A stretch of 64,000 nt of DNA, taken from assembly GCA_963779515.1 (NCBI GenBank), contig CAVZYN010000011.1:124001-188000 (forward strand). The letters run 5' to 3'. Shown here in pieces: positions 56,769-64,000 of the stretch; position 1 is the first letter of the stretch, and every line of letters begins with the position of its first letter. The notes beneath the pieces are model-generated. The model was not told the DNA's origin. It did no database searches and saw only the letters and a list, made by a program, of their open reading frames with translations. The position numbers were made by a program, and so were the translations under genes. Source of the DNA: CAVZYN01 sp963779515. Lineage in GTDB: Bacteria; Pseudomonadota; Alphaproteobacteria; Rhizobiales; Hyphomicrobiaceae.

Positions 56769-56850
56769 GTTGGGTCGAGCGCAGCAATGACCCAACATGA
56801 CGAATGAAACGGAACTGGCTGTTGGGTCTGCGCCTTGCTTGACCCAACTT
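56764..56850. repeat. GGGTC-variant REP-like palindromes
   Basis: TAGGTTGGGTCGAGCG ... TGACCCAACATG and TGTTGGGTCTGCG ... TTGACCCAACTTAC form two inverted units. They look like a GGGTC variant of the TTGGGTTA family around the RAYT. Between the GST gene and gltD. Confidence 0.7.
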
Positions 56851-56887
56851 ACAATGCAAAACCTGATTGAGACGACGGGAAACGACA

Positions 56888-58306
56888 ATGGGTAAGATCA
56901 CAGGTTTCATGGAATTCGAACGCGCCGACCGGGCCTATGAGCCCGTCGAGAAGCGCGTCAAGGCTTGGACGGAATTCGTCGTCCCTCTCGGCGAGAAAGA
57001 CACGAAAACCCAAGCCGCACGCTGCATGGATTGCGGCATTCCGTACTGTCACAACGGCTGTCCGGTGAATAACCAGATCCCCGATTGGAACGATCTCGTC
57101 TATCGCGGCAACTGGAAGGAAGCGCTGAAGAACCTGCACTCGACGAACAACTTTCCAGAAGTGACAGGTCGCATTTGCCCCGCGCCCTGTGAGGCGTCGT
57201 GCACGCTCAATCTCGACGACAACCCCGTCGCCATCAAGACGATCGAGTGCGCCATCGTCGACAAGGGCTGGGAGGAAGGTTGGATTGTGCCCCAACCTCC
57301 AGAAAAAAAGACCGGCAAGAAAATCGCAATCATTGGCTCGGGACCAGCCGGCATGGCGGCCGCCCAGCAACTCGCGCGCGCGGGCCACGACGTGCATGTT
57401 TACGAGAAGAACGCGCGCCCTGGCGGCCTGATGGTCTATGGCATCCCCGACTTCAAGATGGAAAAGGGCGTCATCGATCGGCGCGTCAAGCAGATGGAAG
57501 CCGAGGGCGTGACCTTCCATTGCAACGCCCACGTCGGCGTCACCCACAAGATCGAAGATCTCGAAAAGAAGTATGACGCCGTACTTCTGACGGGTGGCGC
57601 GGAGAAGCCGCGCGATCTCAACGTGCCGGGCCGCGATCTGCGCGGCATCCACTTCGCCATGCACTTCCTGCCGCAACAAAACCGCCGCATCGCCAAGGAG
57701 CCTCTCGGCCTCGGCACCGAGGATCTCGCCGAAGGCAAGAACGTCGTCGTAATCGGCGGTGGTGATACTGGCTCTGACTGTATCGGCACGTCGATCCGTC
57801 AGGGCGCCAAAACCGTGACCCAGCTTGAGATCATGCCGGAGCCTCCGGAGAAGGAGAACAAGGCGCTGACATGGCCGCATTGGCCGCTGAAGATGCGCAC
57901 GTCGTCCTCGCAGGCCGAAGGCGCCAAGCGCGACTTCGCCGTGACGACCAAGCGCTTTGACGGCAAGGGCGGCAAGGTGACAAAACTCGTTTGCGCTCGC
58001 GTCGACGACACATTCAAGGAGATCCCCGGCAGCGAGTTCGCAATCCCGGCCGATATGGTGCTGCTCGCCATGGGCTTCGTCGCGCCAGTACAGGACGACG
58101 TGATCGCCAGCCTGGGACTCGAACTCGATCAGCGCGGCAACGTCAAAGCGAACGATCGCGAGTACAAGACGTCGCGACCGAAAGTCTTTGCGGCGGGCGA
58201 CATGCGGCGCGGCCAATCGCTCGTCGTCTGGGCCATCCGCGAAGGCCGCCAAGCCGCGCATGCGATCGACAAAGTTCTGATGGGAAAGACGGACTTGCCG
58301 CGATAA
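56888..58306 (+). CDS. gltD: Glutamate synthase small subunit
   Basis: 472 residues, transferring electrons from NADPH through FAD and 4Fe-4S clusters to GltB. The N-terminal cluster region has CMDCGIPYCHNGCPVNNQIP and ICPAPCEASCTLNL. Two Rossmann motifs follow: IIGSGPAGMAAAQQLARAGH (FAD) and VVIGGGDTGSDC (NADPH), then FAAGDMRRGQSLVVWAI at the end. ATG 56888 gives the standard start MGKITGFMEFER. Separated from gltB by three genes, which is unusual (the two are normally adjacent). Confidence 0.98.
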   Translation: MGKITGFMEFERADRAYEPVEKRVKAWTEFVVPLGEKDTKTQAARCMDCGIPYCHNGCPVNNQIPDWNDLVYRGNWKEALKNLHSTNNFPEVTGRICPAPCEASCTLNLDDNPVAIKTIECAIVDKGWEEGWIVPQPPEKKTGKKIAIIGSGPAGMAAAQQLARAGHDVHVYEKNARPGGLMVYGIPDFKMEKGVIDRRVKQMEAEGVTFHCNAHVGVTHKIEDLEKKYDAVLLTGGAEKPRDLNVPGRDLRGIHFAMHFLPQQNRRIAKEPLGLGTEDLAEGKNVVVIGGGDTGSDCIGTSIRQGAKTVTQLEIMPEPPEKENKALTWPHWPLKMRTSSSQAEGAKRDFAVTTKRFDGKGGKVTKLVCARVDDTFKEIPGSEFAIPADMVLLAMGFVAPVQDDVIASLGLELDQRGNVKANDREYKTSRPKVFAAGDMRRGQSLVVWAIREGRQAAHAIDKVLMGKTDLPR

Positions 58307-58317
58307 GAGAGACAGAG

Positions 58318-58755
58318 TTACCCAATCGCCTTCGGCTCGGGCACTTCCTCGGCCTCACGCGTGTCGCGATCGACCTCATCGCGGATGATGCGCGTCGTCG
58401 TGTCGGCTAGGAACGCGGCAAGTGCCTTGTTCAACGCGCTGAACTCGGGCCAGAGCACACTGTCGAGAAACGATTGCGGCGCCCGCACGACGATCGACTG
58501 CCGTTTCATGCGGGGATAGCGGTAGGGTTTCAAACCATACCGCCGGCAGAGCGCCGAAAATAATTGCCGCGACCAGGGATCGTGTATCGCAAACCGCATC
58601 TCGATGAGCGGCTCTACTGCCTGAGCGGATTTGAGCCGAGCGCGAATGCGGTCGGCGGCGGCCCCCGCCGCCGCTTGCTCGCCCGGTGTCTTCGCGCCTG
58701 CGAAAAGCGCCTCGATTTTTCGCAATTTGTCGCGCAGTTCATCTTCGGGCATCAT
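58318..58755 (-). CDS. Hypothetical protein with DUF2786-like N-terminus
   Basis: 145 residues from the paired ATGs at 58755/58752. The N-terminal helix pair (LRDKLRKIEALFAGAKTPGE ... AAADRIRARL) resembles DUF2786. The middle part LFSALCRRYGLKPYRYPRMKRQ and the acidic tail (EEVPEPKAIG) have no recognised function. Cytosolic. Converges with gltD, 11 bp apart. Confidence 0.75.
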   Translation of the reverse strand: MMPEDELRDKLRKIEALFAGAKTPGEQAAAGAAADRIRARLKSAQAVEPLIEMRFAIHDPWSRQLFSALCRRYGLKPYRYPRMKRQSIVVRAPQSFLDSVLWPEFSALNKALAAFLADTTTRIIRDEVDRDTREAEEVPEPKAIG

Positions 58756-59039
58756 GAACGTCTGGCTCCGCAAACAGTCGGGATTGTTTGCCAACGGCGT
58801 CACTTGAAGTCCATTTCCATGGCTTTGAAAAGCGCGCCGTCGAGAGCCGGTCCTCGACGATGCGCTGATGGCCACGACCTATCTGCCGTTTCGAAACCGG
58901 AATTGAACGGTCGACGCACTCCTTACGCGCAGGGATCGGATGAATTAGGCGTCGCAGCTCCACTTGACCCATGACAGCCCGCGACCCACGTGTTTGAATG
59001 AGGGTGTTGACGGTCAGTTGAAGCCGGAAAGGGCGACTT

Positions 59040-59450
59040 ATGGATACGCCGGTCGAAATTCATTTTCATGGTCTGGAGAAGAGTGACGCGGTCGAACAAC
59101 GGGTTCGAGAGAAAGTCGCAAAACTCAAGAGACATTTCGATCGCATGACGCATTGCCGGGTGGTGCTGGAAGCGCCGCACAGAAATCCAGCCAAAGCCAA
59201 GGTCTATCAGGTGAAGATTGAAGTCGGCGTGCCGGGCCAAAACCCGCTCGTCATCACGCACGATCGCGAAGGCGCCCACGCACAAGACGATCTCGGACTG
59301 GCTGTCCGCGATGCCTTCGAGGCGGCCGTCCGCCGGATCGACGAAGTCTCGGCCAAGCTCGCGTCTCGCACCAAGCAGGAGCGCGGCCGCCGCCGGCCAA
59401 GCCCGCTCAACGGGACAACTGAGCCGGCGTCAGACTCGGACTCGGACTAA
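59040..59450 (+). CDS. HPF/RaiA-family ribosome hibernation factor
   Basis: 136 residues with the beta-alpha-beta-beta-beta-alpha fold of the RaiA/HPF family: VEIHFHGLEKSDAVEQRVRE, then CRVVLEAPHRN, VYQVKIEVGVPG and DLGLAVRDAFEAAVRRI. A basic/disordered tail follows (KQERGRRRPSPLNG, ending in Asp/Ser). These bind the 30S decoding site in stationary phase and stop translation. The tail is not the long-HPF dimerisation domain, so it is a short or intermediate form. ATG 59040 follows AAAGGGCGAC. Confidence 0.88.
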   Translation: MDTPVEIHFHGLEKSDAVEQRVREKVAKLKRHFDRMTHCRVVLEAPHRNPAKAKVYQVKIEVGVPGQNPLVITHDREGAHAQDDLGLAVRDAFEAAVRRIDEVSAKLASRTKQERGRRRPSPLNGTTEPASDSDSD

Positions 59451-59457
59451 CGCGCGA

Positions 59458-60915
59458 TCAGCCTTTGGGTTGCTGCTTGGGCGCCGCTGGCTGTGGTGGA
59501 ATCACGCGTGCCGGTGCCGTCTGGGATGGCCGCGTGACACTCGGCGGCTGGGCCGAAGCGGCAGGTGCGAGCGCGATCGGCGCTTCGCTGCGCGGCCACG
59601 TCGCATCGTCCGCTCGGCCCGGTTTCGATGGCAAGCGCTCGCCTTTGACCAGAACCTTGTAGTCGGGCGTGTGCGTCGGCGGCAGCTTGCGCCGCCCCGT
59701 CGTCGCGTTGGTCTGCGCCTCTCCGGACGACGTGATCGTGTTCATAACCGAGAGACCATTGCCAATGTCGTCGATAACGGCGTCGCCGATGACCGCCGCT
59801 TGGTCGGCTCTCTCGCGCCGCGTCAAGAGCGCGATCACGGCGGCAGGAATAGCCGGTCGCACAATATCGATAGCCTGCGTTTCCTCTCGTCCCGTCGCGC
59901 CAATCTGACGAATGGAAACGCGGACGGTCTCCGCCTTTTGGTCTCCCGACGTGTCAGCGGTTGACTGCAAATTTGTCGCCTGTGGCGTTCGTGGCTGCTG
60001 GGCGCCGGCGGCGGGCGTCCGACCGTCTTTCTCTGGCGGCGAGCCTGGTGCTCGCGCCGCGGCGGCTGCCGACTTCGTTGGGTTGACGCGCTGTTGCTCG
60101 GCATCGCTGCCGGCCAGTGGAATCACACGTGCACTGCGCGCGGCCGCTAGATCACGCTTGATCTCGCGTTCGACAAAGTTGGCAAGTTTCCGGTTGCCGA
60201 TGCTGGTGAACAAAATGCCATCTGCCTCGCGCAGCAACTGGGGCTTGCCGCTGATATCCGGGCCATAACGATCATAGTTGCCTTCCGCGTCGGCAAATCC
60301 AGTATAGATATCGACGAACTTTACGCCATTGAGGAAAGCGCGCTCCCGAACCACCTCATTGATGATGACGGCATCGTCGTTGGCTTCCGGGCGGCGCAAG
60401 ATCGGCAGGCCAACCCAGTAGACCGCGGTGTTGCGTCGTTTCAGCGCTCGTATGACGCGGTCGACGCGGCGGCCATACTCGGCGCGCCATTCGTCAGTTC
60501 CCAGCTGGATCCGCTTGCCGCCTGGGACGCGAAAATGATTGCGATCGCCGTGGCCGAGCATGACGACGCCGACATGCACAACCTCGCGGGCCGTTTCTTC
60601 CGCCTTGAATTCCTCGTCGAATTCAGGCTTCACCAGTGGGCCGACGGGCTTGATCTTGCGCTGGATCTGCAGGCGTTGATCCGCCGCCATGCCCTCGATG
60701 AGCCCAGGCATCATGCCCTCGGCGAAAACGTCGCCGTAAATCTGCAGCCGATAGATATCGCTCTCTACAAAAGGCGTGATGTACGTCTGACCGGGTTCGT
60801 CGGCCGAGGGCGCCTGCGCCAAGGCGCAGAAAGGTGCTCCGCCGATGACGGCCAAGATCACGAAGGTCTTGAGAGCAGCGGCGAGCATGACGGAACGTCT
60901 GGCCTCAATTCGCAA
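59458..60915 (-). CDS. DUF459 SGNH-fold protein with apparently lost catalytic residues
   Basis: 485 residues, exported (signal ALKTFVILAVIGGAPFCALA). A DUF459 SGNH-hydrolase domain spans about 45-265: YGDVFAEGMMPGL, VVMLGHGDRNHF, YWVGLPILRRPEAND, FVDIYTGFADAEGNYDRYGP and DGILFTSIGNRKLANFVERE. In active DUF459 members the first motif is GDSLA and the last is DGIHFT. Here Val takes the place of the catalytic Ser and Leu that of the catalytic His, so it is probably not a hydrolase. A long Pro/Ala/Thr-rich tail follows. It may start at ATG 60915 or at ATG 60888. Likely an envelope scaffold or binding protein (inference). Confidence 0.82.
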   Translation of the reverse strand: MRIEARRSVMLAAALKTFVILAVIGGAPFCALAQAPSADEPGQTYITPFVESDIYRLQIYGDVFAEGMMPGLIEGMAADQRLQIQRKIKPVGPLVKPEFDEEFKAEETAREVVHVGVVMLGHGDRNHFRVPGGKRIQLGTDEWRAEYGRRVDRVIRALKRRNTAVYWVGLPILRRPEANDDAVIINEVVRERAFLNGVKFVDIYTGFADAEGNYDRYGPDISGKPQLLREADGILFTSIGNRKLANFVEREIKRDLAAARSARVIPLAGSDAEQQRVNPTKSAAAAARAPGSPPEKDGRTPAAGAQQPRTPQATNLQSTADTSGDQKAETVRVSIRQIGATGREETQAIDIVRPAIPAAVIALLTRRERADQAAVIGDAVIDDIGNGLSVMNTITSSGEAQTNATTGRRKLPPTHTPDYKVLVKGERLPSKPGRADDATWPRSEAPIALAPAASAQPPSVTRPSQTAPARVIPPQPAAPKQQPKG

Positions 60916-61031
60916 CAGAGCAGCAAATCACGTGCACGCATGATCACTTGGAGCGGGCTTATAGGCAAGTCCAGTCGAGCGGGCCACCGTATTCCGCCAG
61001 TGCATTGATGTTGGCCAGCATCATGGCCTGT

Positions 61032-62327
61032 TCAAGGCCTGTTTTCGCGGCGCAGACGGTCCAGGAGCGCGCCGTTCGGGTGACCATCGGGAGGTACCCC
61101 GCTCGCGGCCTGATACGCCCGAATCGCGGAGCGCGACTGGGTCCCGAGGATACCATCAGGCTGTCCGGCGTCATGTCCGCGCGTGGTCAACAGCCGCTGC
61201 ATCTCTTCCCGCTCCACCCGCGACAGGCCCTTGTCACCCAGAGGCCATGGCGTCGAGAGGGGATCAGCGTCGGCAAGTCGATCCGCGAGATGGCCGACCG
61301 AAAGTGCGTAGGGAACGGCGTTATTGTAGCGCAGGATCGCGCGAAAGTTGGTGGTCACCAGAAATGCGGGCCCCGTCGCGCCAGCCGGCACAATCAATTG
61401 CAGCACACCAAACGTTTCATCGTTGGCCAATTTGCCAACTGGCGCAAGTCCGAGCGCCCGCCAGTCCGTCAGGTTTTTGGATCTGGTAGGATCGGCGAGC
61501 GCGAAGTCGAATGCCTGAGGCAATCGCACCTCGAATCCCCAAGGCCGCCCTGTCGTCCACCCCGACGCCTTGAGATAGTTCGCAGTCGACCCAAGCGCAT
61601 CGCCAAGCGTTTCCCAGATGTCGCGGCGTCCGTCCCGATTGAAGTCGACGGCATGCTGCAGGAACGTCGAGGGAATGAATTGAGTGTGTCCCATTGCGCC
61701 GGCCCATGAACCGATCAGCGCATCGATCGTCGTGTCGCCGCGCTCGAGGATGCTGAGCGCTGCAATCAGTTCGCCCCGCCAGAACTTTCCGCGTCGGGCA
61801 TCTCCTGTGGCAAGCGTCGCAAGCGAACGCACCACGCCGCGCGTCCCCATTGACGCGCCATAGGCGCTCTCGATGCCCCAGATTGCGAGAACCACGTGCC
61901 GGTCAACACCGTACGCGGCCTCGACATCGGCCAGGAGAGCGTCATGCGCGGCGCGTTTTTCGCGGCCATTGGCAATGCGCGTGTCGGACACCAGCAGCCC
62001 AACATAGTCGCCGGTGCTGCGTGCATGCTCGGGTTGATTGGCGTTGGCCTCCAGCACGTCGGGGTCTGGCGTTACGCCGGCAAACGCGCGCTCGAACGTT
62101 GCGCGGCTGACACCTTTGGTGTTTGCGTCGGCCCAGAGCGCGTCGAGAAAAGCGCGGAAGTCTGGAGTTGAGGCGCCCGCCTGCGGTGCCGAGATGGGTG
62201 GCGGGTTTGCAATGAGCGACACGGGAATAGGCGGCGATCTCAGCAGATAGAATCCGAGCAAAGACGCAACAGCGATGGCGCCCGCGGTAATCGCAGCAAT
62301 GGGCAGCCATTCACGCATCTGGTTCAT
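61032..62327 (-). CDS. Lytic murein transglycosylase (MltB type) with PG-binding domain, copy 2
   Basis: 431 residues; cleaves peptidoglycan glycan strands, leaving 1,6-anhydroMurNAc. N-terminal anchor (IAAITAGAIAVASLLGFYLL). The SLT/MltB domain (about 55-345) has the catalytic Glu in LAIWGIESAYGASMG, then GSWAGAMGHTQFIPSTF and FNRDGRRDIWETLGDALGS. A C-terminal PG-binding (PGBD1) domain reads GILGTQSRSAIRAYQAASGV. It overlaps the next gene by 4 nt (ATGA at 62324-62327), and they are paralogues in one operon. Confidence 0.93.
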   Translation of the reverse strand: MNQMREWLPIAAITAGAIAVASLLGFYLLRSPPIPVSLIANPPPISAPQAGASTPDFRAFLDALWADANTKGVSRATFERAFAGVTPDPDVLEANANQPEHARSTGDYVGLLVSDTRIANGREKRAAHDALLADVEAAYGVDRHVVLAIWGIESAYGASMGTRGVVRSLATLATGDARRGKFWRGELIAALSILERGDTTIDALIGSWAGAMGHTQFIPSTFLQHAVDFNRDGRRDIWETLGDALGSTANYLKASGWTTGRPWGFEVRLPQAFDFALADPTRSKNLTDWRALGLAPVGKLANDETFGVLQLIVPAGATGPAFLVTTNFRAILRYNNAVPYALSVGHLADRLADADPLSTPWPLGDKGLSRVEREEMQRLLTTRGHDAGQPDGILGTQSRSAIRAYQAASGVPPDGHPNGALLDRLRRENRP

Positions 62328-63649
62328 TGCCCCGCTGTTTGCCGCAATTGCCGAAGCACTGCGTCAGACGGCCAGCAATTAAGCTTCAAATTCTGGGCTT
62401 TTTGATAGGCGCCGATCTGGTTCCTCGTATTCATGCCGGCTTTGCCATCGACCTTTTCGATAGGGTAGCCCGCAGCCTTCAACCGCTCTTGCGTTTCCTC
62501 AATGTCCCGCGTCGCGAGTTGCTTCAGTGGCGCCCATTTGGCGTTGAAGTCACCGCCACCGGCGATGCGATCGGCAAGATTGCCGACGAACAGCACATAA
62601 AGATCCGAAGTGTTGTACCGCTTGATCACCAGATAGTTTTCGGTCGCAAGAAATGCCGGACCATAAGGTCCAGCAGGCTGGATCAGGAAAGCCTCGGTCG
62701 CCATGAGGGTATCCGTCATCTCCATTTTGACCAGCGGCGCGAAGCCGGCGGCAATCCAATCCCGAATCGGTTTCTTTTTGGGAATACCTTCAAGCAGGCA
62801 CGTTGCCGATGCAGGCGCGCGGACTTCGAAGCCCCACGGCAGGCCGGGCACCCAGCCCTTCTCTTTCAACTGATTGGCCGCGGAACCGAGAGCGTCCGGC
62901 ACAGAGCTCCAGATATCCGTTCGGCCATCCCCGTCCATGTCGCGCGCGAGAGTGAAATACTCCGATGGCATGAACTGCGTGAGCCCCATGGCGCCCGCCC
63001 ATGAGGCTTTCATGGCCTCGGGCGCGATCACTTTGAGCTCTACCATTTTCAGTGCATGCAGCAGTTCCGTGCGGAACATCTCCTTCCGCCGGCCGGTAAA
63101 GGCCTGCGTCGCGAGCGCGCGGATCGCGCTATGCGTAGGCTTGTAGCCACCATAAGCTGTCTCGCGACCCCAGATCGCGAGCACGACATGGCGGTCGACA
63201 CCAATCTGCTGCTCGACCGATTGCAGTGTTGTTGCGTGCTGGCGCAGCAAGGCACGGCCCTGGTCGGCAAGGCGGGCAAGTTGTGTCGCGTTGATATAGT
63301 CGGCGGGTGTCTTCGTGAACTCCGCCTGTCCGGCGCCCGAGGGCCGCTGTGTTCCAGGAAGGATCAGATCGGGCAGCGTCAGATCCGGCGTCAGGCCACG
63401 AAAGGCCTGATCGAACGTTGCCCGCGAAATGCCGAGCGCTTGCGCTTCTGGCCACAGGCTCGTCACGAAGGTCTGGAATGACGGACTGGCGATCACCTGC
63501 CCGCGCGCGGGCCGAGACGGCACCCCGGCGGCCGCAACGATCGCTATCAGTGCGGCGGCGCAACTCCTGCCGATGAATTGGTCAAGCCCCGTTTTGCCCC
63601 AAATCGAGCCCACACCCGCCTCCCGCGCACCGGCTATCGCCGGTGGCAT
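62324..63649 (-). CDS. Lytic murein transglycosylase (MltB type) with PG-binding domain, copy 1
   Basis: 441 residues, same architecture as the downstream paralogue: an exported N-terminus (AALIAIVAAAGVPS), an SLT/MltB domain with catalytic Glu in LAIWGRETAYGGYK, ASWAGAMGLTQFMPSEY and MDGDGRTDIWSSVPDALGSA, and a PG-binding domain (DGKAGMNTRNQIGAYQKAQN). The two differ in loops, so they may act on different substrates or at different growth phases. The true start could be one of several Met codons before the hydrophobic stretch; ATG 63649 is the longest. Downstream is galE on the same strand. Confidence 0.92.
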   Translation of the reverse strand: MPPAIAGAREAGVGSIWGKTGLDQFIGRSCAAALIAIVAAAGVPSRPARGQVIASPSFQTFVTSLWPEAQALGISRATFDQAFRGLTPDLTLPDLILPGTQRPSGAGQAEFTKTPADYINATQLARLADQGRALLRQHATTLQSVEQQIGVDRHVVLAIWGRETAYGGYKPTHSAIRALATQAFTGRRKEMFRTELLHALKMVELKVIAPEAMKASWAGAMGLTQFMPSEYFTLARDMDGDGRTDIWSSVPDALGSAANQLKEKGWVPGLPWGFEVRAPASATCLLEGIPKKKPIRDWIAAGFAPLVKMEMTDTLMATEAFLIQPAGPYGPAFLATENYLVIKRYNTSDLYVLFVGNLADRIAGGGDFNAKWAPLKQLATRDIEETQERLKAAGYPIEKVDGKAGMNTRNQIGAYQKAQNLKLNCWPSDAVLRQLRQTAGQ

Positions 63650-63694
63650 CTTTAGCGGATTTTGGGCCGATTTGCGACCGCTGATCCCGGGGGC

Positions 63695-64000
63695 CTACGA
63701 CGCCTTCGCGAGTTGGCCGAGATGGGCTTCCCACGCAAGCGCATGCGCCACGATCGTGTCGAGATTGTCATACTTGGGCGTCCAGCCGAGCCGGGCGCGA
63801 ATCTTGTCAGGCGCGGCAACGATTTGCGGCGGATCGCCCGGGCGGCGCTCTTTCATTTTTACAGCCATCGGCCTGCCCGAGACGCGCTTGACGGCCTCCA
63901 GCAGCTCAAGCACCGATGTGCCCTTGCCGTAGCCACAGTTGAAAATGTCCGACGCGCCGCCGCTGCGCAGATGCTTGAGGGCGGCGGAGTGCGCGCGTGC
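63695..64000 (-). CDS. galE: UDP-glucose 4-epimerase, 5' part outside window
   Basis: The visible ~101 C-terminal residues read ASDIFNCGYGKGTSVLELLE, then VKMKERRPGDPPQIVA and KIRARLGWTPKYDNLDTIV, the typical end of GalE. It interconverts UDP-glucose and UDP-galactose for exopolysaccharide or LPS. The catalytic Tyr-x3-Lys and NAD-binding region lie beyond base 64000. Confidence 0.93.
   Translation of the reverse strand, partial: ARAHSAALKHLRSGGASDIFNCGYGKGTSVLELLEAVKRVSGRPMAVKMKERRPGDPPQIVAAPDKIRARLGWTPKYDNLDTIVAHALAWEAHLGQLAKAS

Overview
The window is high-GC DNA with tightly packed genes and looks like a chromosomal segment of an alphaproteobacterium, most likely from the Hyphomicrobiales (Rhizobiales). 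The evidence is the gpsA-tsaD-hemC-hemD-COG4223-hemY block, a TIGR02186 protein beside a TauE-type exporter, a PodJ-like Sel1-repeat polarity protein, a DUF459 protein and abundant intergenic palindromes. The genus cannot be fixed from the sequence alone. I saw no rRNA, tRNA or CRISPR array.

Layout. 1-7.4 kb: 3'-truncated gpsA, tsaD, then divergent hemC-hemD, a COG4223 (mitofilin-like) gene broken by a one-base insertion, and hemY. 7.5-16 kb: an aminotransferase next to a radical SAM protein, mscL, a CrbS-type symporter/histidine kinase hybrid, and a TIGR02186/TauE pair. 16-22 kb: a PodJ-like protein, a small secreted protein, an M19-type dipeptidase and proline iminopeptidase. 22-27 kb: a VC_2705-type Na+/solute symporter with its DUF4212 small subunit, divergent from a CrbR-like LuxR regulator, then an MFS carrier behind a duplicated palindromic element. 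27-35 kb: malic enzyme divergent from a solitary 2-oxoglutarate-dehydrogenase-E1-like gene, followed by an accessory island. The island holds a REP-associated tyrosine transposase (RAYT) framed by REP-like palindromes, an IS110-family transposase, and a 106-bp second copy of the 3' end of the E1-like gene. A TctC-type binding protein follows.

36.3-39.7 kb is the most unusual stretch. Seven consecutive small membrane-protein reading frames are each joined to the next by a 4-nt ATGA overlap. Several end in the same cytosolic-looking motif (NARDAAR / DAREAAR), and the fourth is decaying through frameshifts. I do not recognise a described system with this layout. 40-50 kb holds an SDR, an FAD-linked lactate/glycolate-type dehydrogenase, two secreted proteins built from repeats of a DUF2541-like beta domain, a GH114-like protein, an Ala/Pro-rich secreted protein and an S9 peptidase.

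50-64 kb holds gltB and gltD, separated by an internally deleted monooxygenase remnant, a small secreted protein and a glutathione S-transferase. It continues with a DUF2786-like protein, an HPF/RaiA-type ribosome hibernation factor, a DUF459 SGNH-fold protein that appears to have lost its catalytic residues, two overlapping MltB-type lytic transglycosylases, and the 3' part of galE. Working links between genes: hemC/hemD/hemY belong to tetrapyrrole synthesis; the CrbS-like kinase and CrbR-like regulator probably control the DUF4212/SSF symporter (acetate or another small carboxylate); malic enzyme, the E1-like protein and the TctC protein fit organic-acid metabolism; gltB/gltD form glutamate synthase.
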